DNA of 64,000 nucleotides from Ureibacillus thermophilus. Its GTDB lineage: Bacteria; Bacillota; Bacilli; Bacillales_A; Planococcaceae. Each line of letters begins with the position of its first letter. Position 1 is the stretch's first letter. The notes under the pieces are model-generated. The model was not told the origin of the DNA and searched no databases. It saw only the letters and a list, made by a program, of their open reading frames with translations. Where the stretch lies: the NCBI RefSeq assembly GCF_042657185.1, contig NZ_JBHSNN010000002.1; one strand, 5' to 3'. Shown here one piece after another: positions 6,973 through 14,016 of the stretch. A program made the translations under genes and the position numbers.

Positions 6973-7728
6973 ATGCTGGAAATTAGAGGAATCCATAAAT
7001 CCTTTGGAAAAAATGAGATTTTAAAAGGTGTCGATTTAACAATAAATAAAGGAGACGTGGTTGTCATCCTTGGCCCGAGCGGTTCTGGGAAAACGACGCT
7101 GCTTAGATGCATCAACTTTTTGGAACGAGCAGACCAAGGTACGGCAAGATATGGGGATTTGGAAGTGGATTTAAAACATGCGACGAAAAAAGAAGTGCAA
7201 GAGGTGCGGAAAAAAACGGCCTTTGTTTTCCAAAACTACAATTTGTTCAATAATAAAACAGCCATTGAAAATGTCATGGAAGGGTTGGTCGTTGCCCGCA
7301 AAGTGCCAAAACAAAAAGCGCGGGAAATTGCGAAAAACGCCTTGGATAAAGTGGGTTTATCCGATAAATACGACTATTATCCAAGCCAGCTTTCAGGAGG
7401 GCAGCAGCAGCGGGTCGGAATCGCCCGTGCCGTTGCGTTAAACCCGGACATTATCTTATTTGACGAGCCCACTTCCGCCCTTGACCCGGAACTTGTTGGA
7501 GAAGTATTGAATACAATGAAGGAAATTGCAAAAGAAGGTACGACGATGCTTGTTGTGACTCACGAAATGGGCTTTGCCAAAGATGTGGCGAACAAGGTGA
7601 TTTTCATGGACGGCGGAGTGATTGTGGAAGAAGGGTCGCCTCATGACATCTTTGTTGCGCCGAAAGAAGCTAGAACAAAACAATTCTTGCGCCGCGTATT
7701 GCCAGGTTCCTTCGATTATGAAATCTAA
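6973..7728 (+). CDS. tcyN: Amino-acid ABC transporter ATPase (TcyN-like)
   Basis: This 251-residue nucleotide-binding subunit powers the preceding permease pair. The Walker A motif is GPSGSGKTT (about 34-42), the ABC signature LSGGQQQR (about 140-147) and Walker B IILFDEPTSALDP (about 161-173), with the switch histidine in VTHEMGFA. AGGAGG stands 7 bases before the ATG. A terminator ends the operon ten bases after the stop. The four transporter genes and the upstream flavoprotein gene share direction and short spacing, so they are probably one transcription unit. Confidence 0.93.
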   Translation: MLEIRGIHKSFGKNEILKGVDLTINKGDVVVILGPSGSGKTTLLRCINFLERADQGTARYGDLEVDLKHATKKEVQEVRKKTAFVFQNYNLFNNKTAIENVMEGLVVARKVPKQKAREIAKNALDKVGLSDKYDYYPSQLSGGQQQRVGIARAVALNPDIILFDEPTSALDPELVGEVLNTMKEIAKEGTTMLVVTHEMGFAKDVANKVIFMDGGVIVEEGSPHDIFVAPKEARTKQFLRRVLPGSFDYEI

Positions 7729-7737
7729 ATGATTTAA

Positions 7738-7772
7738 ACGCTCTCAATACAACGTTTTGAGGGCGTTTTTTC
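7738..7772 (+). terminator. tcyN terminator
   Basis: ACGCTCTCAA (7738-7747) pairs with TTGAGGGCGT (7757-7766), one G-T wobble, followed by a run of T. Confidence 0.9.
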
Positions 7773-7813
7773 TCTTTTTTCGCTTTCGTTCTATGTTTTA
7801 TTATAGAATTCGT

Positions 7814-7888
7814 TATAATATAAAATATTGAACATTTTGAAACCTTATGCTGCGAGGGGGATTTCTCGCTGTCGCAGGATTTTTTTAT
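7814..7888 (+). promoter_or_regulatory. Leader with terminator-like hairpin before the btu genes
   Basis: A TATAAT (7814-7819) with no good -35 is followed by CTGCGA (7850-7855) pairing with TCGCAG (7872-7877), then GA and a run of T. An alternative GCGAG (7852-7856)/CTCGC (7865-7869) pairing excludes the first stem, so the region could switch between terminated and read-through states. No cobalamin-riboswitch core (for example a GCCACTG box) is visible. The regulatory reading is tentative. Confidence 0.35.
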
Positions 7889-7914
7889 TTATTCAAGGGT
7901 TCATTGGAGGAATT

Positions 7915-7959
7915 ATGAAAACTTTAAATAGATTGAAGCAGGCAGAGGATGTGGGATGA
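7915..7959 (+). CDS. 14-codon ORF coupled to btuC
   Basis: ATG at 7915 follows a strong TTGGAGG site and encodes MKTLNRLKQAEDVG, with its TGA overlapping the btuC start as ATGA. No family is recognisable and it is too short for normal ORF calling. It may serve to bring ribosomes to btuC, which has only a weak site of its own, or it may be all that remains of a deleted btuF, which occupies this place in B. subtilis. Confidence 0.45.
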   Translation: MKTLNRLKQAEDVG

Positions 7960-8948
7960 AGAAAAAGCTATTTCTCGCTTATAGTTCCACTTTTCTTTTC
8001 TTATTAATCAGCGTGTGGCTTGGATTATCCATTGGTTCTGTGGATATCCCATTTTCTGCTTTATGGGACAAAGAAGCAAATCCAAGCGCCTACAGCATTT
8101 TATGGAATATCCGTATGCCGCGCGTGGTGCTTGCCGGGCTTGTTGGTGCGTCTCTTGCCATTGCAGGGGCGGCTTTTCAAGGGTTGTTAAGAAATCCGTT
8201 GGCGGACCCATATACGATTGGCGTTTCATCGGGCGCATCTGTCGGGGCCATCTCCACCATTTTTTTCGGCGTCTCCATTCCGATGCTTGGCTCTTATACA
8301 CTTGCTATGTTTGGCATTCTCGGCGCTTTTATCACGTTGATTTTCGTCCTTTCTTTTGCGCGGCTGGTGGATAAAACATTAAAAATGGAAACGCTGATTT
8401 TAACGGGCGTCATTTTCAGCGCTTTTTTATCCTCTTGCATTTCCTTGTTGACTGCGCTGTCCCATGAAGAGTTAAAGGCGGTTGTCAACTGGCTTCTTGG
8501 CAGTGTGGCGATGCGTGGATGGTCCTATGTGTATGTATTGATTCCATTCTTAATCATTGGCACATTGATTTTATGGTTTAACCGAAGAGAATTGAACGTG
8601 ATGATGTATGGGGATGAACGGGCAACTTCATTAGGGGTGAATGTCGTCCGCAGAAAGTATGCCGTGTTGATTGGAGGCTCTGTGTTGACAGGAGCGGCTG
8701 TGAGCGTTTCAGGAACAATTGGGTTTGTCGGTTTAGTGGTGCCGCATATCACTCGGCTAGTTTGGGGAACGGATCACCGCCACTTGTTACCGCTGTCCTT
8801 TTTAAAAGGAGCAACTTTATTAATTATTTGCGATTTAGTATCCCGTACCGTTGTGGCGCCCCAAGAATTGCCGATTGGCGTCATAACAGCGTTTATCGGT
8901 GCGCCGGTATTTGCTTATATTTTCTTTAAACAGCGTCGGAAAAAGTAA
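7956..8948 (+). CDS. btuC: Cobalamin/cobinamide ABC transporter permease
   Basis: This 330-residue FecCD/BtuC-type permease is predicted to have about ten membrane helices. Family motifs include IRMPRVVLAGLVGASLAIAG near the second helix, NPLADPYTIGVSSGA, and the C-terminal GLVVPHITR that contacts the ATPase. It moves a corrinoid across the membrane with the ATPase encoded next; downstream corrinoid-specific genes point to vitamin B12 rather than siderophore. The ATG overlaps the stop of a 14-codon ORF, so coupling is likely. No substrate-binding protein gene lies upstream, unlike B. subtilis btuFCDR. Confidence 0.88.
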   Translation: MKKKLFLAYSSTFLFLLISVWLGLSIGSVDIPFSALWDKEANPSAYSILWNIRMPRVVLAGLVGASLAIAGAAFQGLLRNPLADPYTIGVSSGASVGAISTIFFGVSIPMLGSYTLAMFGILGAFITLIFVLSFARLVDKTLKMETLILTGVIFSAFLSSCISLLTALSHEELKAVVNWLLGSVAMRGWSYVYVLIPFLIIGTLILWFNRRELNVMMYGDERATSLGVNVVRRKYAVLIGGSVLTGAAVSVSGTIGFVGLVVPHITRLVWGTDHRHLLPLSFLKGATLLIICDLVSRTVVAPQELPIGVITAFIGAPVFAYIFFKQRRKK

Positions 8949-8954
8949 GGGGGG

Positions 8955-10424
8955 ATGCGGGTGCTGAAAGTTGAACATATTTTTGGCGGCTATCACCAAA
9001 CGCCGATTATTCATGATATTTCCTTTCAAGTGGGTAAAGGGGAATTTCTTGGCATTTTAGGTCCGAACGGGTGCGGGAAGTCCACTTTGCTTAAAATGAT
9101 TAGCGGCATTTTAAAGCCCACTTCAGGAACTGTTTTCATTGATGGTGTGCCGATTGAAAAACATTCGCCCAGGGAGCTGGCCAAAAAAATGACGGTGTTG
9201 CCGCAAATTCAAAGCAATGCCTTTTCCACAACCGTCCGGGAAACAGTGGAAATTGGAAGATACCCACACCAAACTGGATTTTTTTCCAGCTGGTCGGAAG
9301 AAGACGAAAAAGCGGTTGTCAAAGCGATGGAACTGACGGATGTAATAAAATATCAAAATACCAATTTGGAGTTTTTATCAGGCGGGGAAAGGCAAAGGGT
9401 GTTCATTGCCCAAGCGTTGGCCCAATCTTCAGAGCTTCTTCTATTGGATGAGCCGACAAACCATTTAGACATTGCCCATCAAAAGCAAATATTAGATATG
9501 CTTCGCCAAGAAGTAACAGAGCATGGGATGACGGTTGTCGCAGTTTTCCATGATATTAATTTAGCATCCCTCTATTGCGATCGTTTATTGTTGATGGAAG
9601 CAGGCAGGGTGAAGGCGTATGGCGAACCCCATGAGGTGATTATTGACCGTCAAATTATGGAAGTATATGATGCGCGGATTTCCACGCAAGCCCATCCGGA
9701 GCAGCCGAAGCCGCAAATGGCCATTTTGCCGGATTTTGAGGTGCCAGAAAAGGAAACAATGGTTTCTTTATCCAATATAAAAAAAGGCGAGGATTATATC
9801 GCCTTTATAGCGGATTTTCCTTTAAAAGTGTTGTCATCTGCTGTGCACAATGCAGGGATGGGATGGTATCGAGCATTTATCAATCGGACGGTTCTGCCAG
9901 AATATGATATAGAAAACGTTCAAAACGAATTTTTGCAATATCTTGTTCATCAAGGTTTCTCACCAACGAATACAGTAGGGATGATGACGGCGGTTGATAC
10001 CAAAAAAGCAGTTATCAGGGAGTACCAAGCCTCTTTTGGAAGCCTCATTGTGATTGTAACAGCGGGCGTCGGCAATGCCATTGATGTTTCTCTTGCTTAC
10101 GAACGGAAGGCTTTTCAACCCATCGGCACGATTAACACATGGGTCATCATCAATGGGAAATTGTCTGATGAAGCTTTTGTTCAAGGGATGATGACTGCAA
10201 CAGAAGCTAAATCCAAAGCTCTTCAATCAGAAAATGTGATGGATAAACTAACCAATACGATCGCCACTGGAACGCCGACGGACAGCCTGCTTGTTGCTGC
10301 CACGCAACAGGGGGAATATATGCAATATGCCGGCCCAATTACGGAAGTAGGAAAAATGATTGCCAAAGGGGTTTATGAAGCAACGGTAGAAGCCATTCAA
10401 ATATATAAAAGGGAGATGGAATGA
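8955..10424 (+). CDS. btuD: Cobalamin ABC ATPase fused to CbiZ adenosylcobinamide amidohydrolase
   Basis: This 489-residue two-domain protein has an N-terminal ABC ATPase (about 1-255), with Walker A GPNGCGKST near 36-44, signature LSGGERQR and Walker B LLLLDEPTNHLD. The C-terminal part (about 270-489) is a CbiZ-type amidohydrolase, recognised by AVHNAGMGWYRAFINR and TAGVGNAIDVS segments. CbiZ removes the aminopropanol group from adenosylcobinamide so that cobyric acid can re-enter cobamide synthesis. The fusion matches B. subtilis BtuD (YvrA). AAGGGGGG abuts the ATG at 8955, so the GTG at 8961 may be the true start. The stop overlaps btuR. Confidence 0.9.
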   Translation: MRVLKVEHIFGGYHQTPIIHDISFQVGKGEFLGILGPNGCGKSTLLKMISGILKPTSGTVFIDGVPIEKHSPRELAKKMTVLPQIQSNAFSTTVRETVEIGRYPHQTGFFSSWSEEDEKAVVKAMELTDVIKYQNTNLEFLSGGERQRVFIAQALAQSSELLLLDEPTNHLDIAHQKQILDMLRQEVTEHGMTVVAVFHDINLASLYCDRLLLMEAGRVKAYGEPHEVIIDRQIMEVYDARISTQAHPEQPKPQMAILPDFEVPEKETMVSLSNIKKGEDYIAFIADFPLKVLSSAVHNAGMGWYRAFINRTVLPEYDIENVQNEFLQYLVHQGFSPTNTVGMMTAVDTKKAVIREYQASFGSLIVIVTAGVGNAIDVSLAYERKAFQPIGTINTWVIINGKLSDEAFVQGMMTATEAKSKALQSENVMDKLTNTIATGTPTDSLLVAATQQGEYMQYAGPITEVGKMIAKGVYEATVEAIQIYKREME

Positions 10425-10981
10425 TGAAAATTTACACTAAAACAGGAGATCAAGGGAAAACAAGTTTAATTGGAGGCCGTGTTTCGAAAGATCATCTCCG
10501 GGTTGAAGCGTACGGCACCATTGATGAGCTGAATTCCTTTATTGGAAAAGCCGCAACGGAATTAGAGCCAAATACTTTTCAAGATATTTTAGCGGACCTT
10601 GAAAAGATTCAACATGAACTTTTTGACTGCGGCACGGATTTAGCGAATGTCATGAAAGAAAGAAAATATAAGCTGCAGGAAGCTTCTGTAGAGGAATTGG
10701 AGAAACGCATCGACGCTCTTTCTGAAGAATTGCCGCCTTTAAAGCGTTTTATTTTGCCAGGAGGATCGCCGGCTGCTGCAACCCTTCATATTGCCCGTAC
10801 GATTACTAGACGGGCAGAGCGTCAAGTAGTGAAAATGATGAATGAGGAAGAAGTGCCAGGAGTCATTCAAAAATATTTAAACCGTTTATCGGATTATTTC
10901 TTTGTAGCCGCCCGCGCTGTCAACTTCCGGTTAAACGTGAAAGATGTGGAATACATTCGGGGCGGAGATGTGTTCAGATAA
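10421..10981 (+). CDS. btuR: Cob(I)alamin adenosyltransferase, PduO type
   Basis: This 186-residue trimeric-type adenosyltransferase transfers adenosyl from ATP to reduced corrinoid to make adenosylcobalamin. The N-terminal ATP-binding segment reads TKTGDQGKTSLIGG, and the active-site helix contains RTITRRAERQVV. Its ATG overlaps the btuD stop; a second ATG immediately follows at 10424. It is orthologous to B. subtilis YvqK, which also ends the btu operon. Its product is the cofactor of the isobutyryl-CoA mutase encoded at 19135, so the window supplies both enzyme and cofactor. Confidence 0.94.
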   Translation: MMKIYTKTGDQGKTSLIGGRVSKDHLRVEAYGTIDELNSFIGKAATELEPNTFQDILADLEKIQHELFDCGTDLANVMKERKYKLQEASVEELEKRIDALSEELPPLKRFILPGGSPAAATLHIARTITRRAERQVVKMMNEEEVPGVIQKYLNRLSDYFFVAARAVNFRLNVKDVEYIRGGDVFR

Positions 10982-10987
10982 GTTATC

Positions 10988-11224
10988 AAAGAGGCTGGGA
11001 CATAAACAAAAAATGATAGGGGTAGCTGAAAGAGTTTTGATAAAAAATTGATTGAAGTGACGGGGCGACTCCTGCGACGAGCCCTCTCGAGACCACAAGG
11101 AGCGAAGGAATGACTCAGAGGAGGCTCGAGCTGGGCCCGCGGAAAGCGTCCCCGGAACGGGAATCAATTTTAATAACATCATTTTCTCCTTGGAGAAAAT
11201 GATGTTTTTTTAGTTTTGTCCCAA
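10988..11224 (+). repeat. Dispersed intergenic repeat, copy 2 (right end degraded)
   Basis: Second copy of the element at 2849-3124 in the same orientation, starting AAAGAGGCTGGGACATAAAC seven bases after the btuR stop. It keeps the GC-rich core and the ATCATTTTCTC hairpin but lacks several short stretches. Its right terminal repeat is cut to TTGTCCCA before unrelated sequence. The hairpins may end the btu transcript, since no separate terminator is seen. Confidence 0.85.
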
Positions 11225-11304
11225 TTAATCATGTATAAAAAATATAAATTTTATAGTATGATAATTTTCAAACAGCAAAAAATTTAGAAATTTTCGAATC
11301 GTTG

Positions 11305-11340
11305 TTGACTGAATGCTCATTCATAATTTAAAATGAGCAT
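11305..11340 (+). promoter_or_regulatory. fadF promoter overlapped by a TetR-type palindrome
   Basis: TTGACT (11305-11310) is followed after 17 bases by a weak TTAAAA -10 (11328-11333). The palindrome TGAATG-CT-CATTCA occupies 11310-11323 in the spacer. A second inverse pair joins ATGCTCAT (11313-11320) to ATGAGCAT (11333-11340). The half-sites resemble the B. subtilis FadR (YsiA) operator, TGAATGA with TCATTCA, although the spacing differs. The TetR-family gene at 18393 is the obvious candidate regulator. Confidence 0.6.
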
Positions 11341-11399
11341 ATAAACGGAGAATGTAAGTTGGTACGTTCAAGCAAGACTAATACTTAGGGGGAGTAGAA

Positions 11400-13559
11400 A
11401 TGAGTGGTCTATTGCTGGTGAACTTGATACTGTTCATCGCCGTCGTTTTGTATGCTGTTTCTTTGTTTGCTTATACGGTGATAACGAGATTGGAATATAT
11501 TAAACTCGGAAAAAAGGAAGACTTGAATTTAAGTTTTAAAGAACGCTTCGAAAATTTCTGGGTCAATGTGCTTGGACAAAATAAGCTGTTCAAAGATCGT
11601 AAAAGCGGTGTGATGCACCTTATTTTGTTTTATGCATTCTTTATTATTCAGTTAGGATTAATTGAATTAATTATTAAAGGCTATGTTCCAGGATATACAT
11701 TTCCTTTAGGCAGTTTTCATGAGTTCTTTACTTTCATGCAAGAGTGGACAATGTTTTTGATGTTATGTGCTCTGATTTATGCTGCTTACCGCCGCTACGG
11801 CGAGAAGCTCGAACGCTTGCAATGGAAGCGGGATAAGAAAGCAGCTTTCGTCTATATTGCATTGATTACATTATGCGTTTCCATTTTCCTTGCTTTAGGT
11901 TTTGAAACAGTAGCTCATGAAAATGAACCGAACTTTGTAATTGCACCGTTTTCCGGTATTATTGCATTGATTTTCGGCGGCTTGAGCCCGGATGCAGCCA
12001 ATGTGCTCTTTTATGTGTTCTGGTGGGTGCATATGCTTGCTGTATTCACATTCTTGGTATTCGTGCCGCAATCCAAACAGTTCCATGAAGTGTTTGTTAC
12101 AATTGGAGCCTTCTTTAAAAGAGCTGGAAAAGCTGGACGCCTTCGCAAAATTGACTTTGATGCGGAAGAAGAAGCTGAATCTTTCGGGGTTGGAAAAATT
12201 CAAGATTTTACCCGCACTCAATTATTAGATTTATATTCTTGCGTTGAATGTGGCCGCTGTACAAATATGTGTCCAGCATCTGGTACTGGGAAAATGCTTT
12301 CCCCAATGGATTTAATCATTAAATTGCGCGATCATTTAACTTATACAGGGGCGGTAGTGACAAAGAAAAAGCCGTGGGTGCCTACATTTGTTTGGAATCA
12401 AACAAAAGGAAATCAATTGGCCATGGCAGCTGGTGCAGAAGGAGCAAATATTGAGGAAATTTATTCACCTTCATTAATCGGCGATGTCATTACAGAAGAG
12501 GAAATTTGGGCTTGTACAACTTGCCGCAACTGTGAAGATCAATGCCCAGTGATGAACGAGCATGTGGATAAAATTATCGATTTGCGCCGTTATTTAACAA
12601 TGACAGAAGGACGTATCAATCCAGATGCTCAACGCGCTTTAAACAATATCGAACGCCAAGGAAATCCATGGGGGCTAAACCGCAAAGAAAAAGAAAATTG
12701 GCGCGATCTTGACCCAACTGTTCATATTCCGACAGTTAAAGAAGCCACTAAATCTGGCGAAGGATTTGAATATTTATTCTGGGTTGGTTCCATGGGTTCA
12801 TTTGATAACCGTTCCCAAAAAATTGCGTTATCTTTTGCTCGTTTATTGAATGCAGCAGGTGTGAAATTTGCGATTTTAGGAAATAAAGAGAAAAACTCTG
12901 GAGACACGCCGCGACGTCTTGGTAACGAGTTTTTATTCCAAGAATTGGCGCAAGAAAACATCAGTGAATTTGAAAAATATGATGTGAAAAAGATTGTCAC
13001 AATCGACCCGCACGCATATAACATTTTCAAAAACGAGTACAAAGATTTCGGATGGGAAGGAGAAGTGTACCACCATACGGAATTATTGTACAAGTTGATA
13101 CAAGAAGGAAGATTAGTATTGAACCATCGTGTAGATGAAACAATCGTCTTCCATGATTCCTGCTATTTAGGACGATACAATAACGTATACGATGCTCCTC
13201 GGGAAATTTTAAAATCGATTCCTGGAGTTCAGTTAGTTGAAATGGAACGCAATCGCGAAAATGCCATGTGCTGCGGTGCCGGTGGTGGACTCATGTGGAT
13301 GGAAGATCGCGTGGGTACTCGTATCAACGTTGCCCGTACAGAGCAGGCTCTCGCGACAAATGCATCTATCATTTCAGCAGGTTGTCCTTACTGCTTAACA
13401 ATGCTTACAGATGGTACAAAAGCAAAAGAAGTAGAAGATCAAATCAAAACATACGATGTGTGTGAATTGTTAGAACGCTCTGTTTTTGGCGAAAGAGTGA
13501 AAGAGGAAGCGGCAGAAGAAGCTGCTACAGTAGAGGAAGAAACAGTGGAATTGCAATAA
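11400..13559 (+). CDS. fadF: Membrane iron-sulfur oxidoreductase FadF (YwjF)
   Basis: This 719-residue protein couples acyl-CoA dehydrogenation to the respiratory chain in the Bacillus view of fatty-acid degradation. The N-terminal third has several membrane helices of NarI-like character. Two 4Fe-4S motifs follow: CVECGRCTNMCP near 281-292 and CTTCRNCEDQCP near 372-383. The C-terminal half carries the CCG-type domains, with SCYLGRYNN, CCGAGGG and GCPYC motifs. An acidic tail ends the protein. GGGGGAG lies 6 bases before the ATG. It heads the beta-oxidation cluster, as ywjF precedes acdA in B. subtilis. Confidence 0.92.
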   Translation: MSGLLLVNLILFIAVVLYAVSLFAYTVITRLEYIKLGKKEDLNLSFKERFENFWVNVLGQNKLFKDRKSGVMHLILFYAFFIIQLGLIELIIKGYVPGYTFPLGSFHEFFTFMQEWTMFLMLCALIYAAYRRYGEKLERLQWKRDKKAAFVYIALITLCVSIFLALGFETVAHENEPNFVIAPFSGIIALIFGGLSPDAANVLFYVFWWVHMLAVFTFLVFVPQSKQFHEVFVTIGAFFKRAGKAGRLRKIDFDAEEEAESFGVGKIQDFTRTQLLDLYSCVECGRCTNMCPASGTGKMLSPMDLIIKLRDHLTYTGAVVTKKKPWVPTFVWNQTKGNQLAMAAGAEGANIEEIYSPSLIGDVITEEEIWACTTCRNCEDQCPVMNEHVDKIIDLRRYLTMTEGRINPDAQRALNNIERQGNPWGLNRKEKENWRDLDPTVHIPTVKEATKSGEGFEYLFWVGSMGSFDNRSQKIALSFARLLNAAGVKFAILGNKEKNSGDTPRRLGNEFLFQELAQENISEFEKYDVKKIVTIDPHAYNIFKNEYKDFGWEGEVYHHTELLYKLIQEGRLVLNHRVDETIVFHDSCYLGRYNNVYDAPREILKSIPGVQLVEMERNRENAMCCGAGGGLMWMEDRVGTRINVARTEQALATNASIISAGCPYCLTMLTDGTKAKEVEDQIKTYDVCELLERSVFGERVKEEAAEEAATVEEETVELQ

Positions 13560-13572
13560 ATATTATTAGAGT

Positions 13573-13611
13573 GGATGAGGGAAATACTGAATTTTCCCAT
13601 CCCCTTTTTTC
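13573..13611 (+). terminator. fadF terminator
   Basis: GGATGAGGGAAA (13573-13584) pairs with TTTCCCATCC (13593-13602), with small bulges, followed by CC and a run of T. Confidence 0.85.
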
Positions 13612-13622
13612 TTTTGATTGAA

Positions 13623-13790
13623 TTAGTACGAATCCTGTTCAATTTAGTTCGTTTTCTTCTTCCTTTGGTGCGTATATTACCCCAATTAGTGCGTTTGCAA
13701 CTTTCTTTAGTGCGGATAAGGTACTAATTTGTTCGGATACGGACACCATTAGTGCGAATACCATCCCCTTTTGTGCGGATAAAGGGACCA
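13623..13790. repeat. Eight-unit 21-bp diverged tandem repeat (TTAGTGCG family)
   Basis: Eight consecutive units of exactly 21 bp start at 13623. Each opens with a version of TTAGTGCG and continues with GGATA- or GTTTGC-type sequence. Read on the opposite strand, these are the GTATCC-type and GCAAAC-type units of the large array at 33584-34905. Units differ at many positions but keep length exactly. It is non-coding and lies between the fadF terminator and the thiolase promoter region. Confidence 0.85.
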
Positions 13791-13891
13791 TTGCAAGAAT
13801 ATTATTCTACTATATTAAATTGTTTGAAAAATAAGAAAAATAGAATTGCTAATCTTCTATAATTTCAGTAAAATAGAATAGGAGGCAACAA

Positions 13892-13919
13892 AAGGAGTTC
13901 TAAATGACTCCGTTTTTTC
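13892..13919 (+). terminator. Short terminator before the thiolase gene
   Basis: GGAGT (13894-13898) pairs with ACTCC (13907-13911) around an 8-base loop, followed by GTTTTTT. The stem is only five base pairs. It may insulate the thiolase operon from transcription across the repeat array. Confidence 0.55.
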
Positions 13920-13931
13920 TTATATTTATAC

Positions 13932-13949
13932 CGAGCGAGCGTTCACTCG
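13932..13949. promoter_or_regulatory. TetR-type operator before the thiolase gene
   Basis: CGAGCGA (13932-13938) and TCACTCG (13943-13949) form an inverted repeat with one mismatch around GCGT. The position 68 bases before the thiolase start and the size fit a TetR-family operator. The TetR gene at the end of this operon (18393) is the likely binder, by autoregulation. The motif differs from the fadF palindrome, so one regulator for both is uncertain. Confidence 0.5.
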
Positions 13950-14016
13950 ATTAATTGCTGAATTACCATTTTATCTTAAGGCTGGAGAAATGCACGTTTA
14001 ACAAAGGGGTGGGAGT

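Noticed and set aside
7780..7914. Cobalamin riboswitch before btuC
   Set aside because: The conserved B12 box and core junction could not be found, and the leader of under 150 bases is too short for the full aptamer plus platform.
13904..13954. 16-codon ORF after AAGGAG before the thiolase gene
   Set aside because: It is formed by the arms of a short terminator (GGAGT/ACTCC then T-run) and ends inside the palindrome; no independent support.
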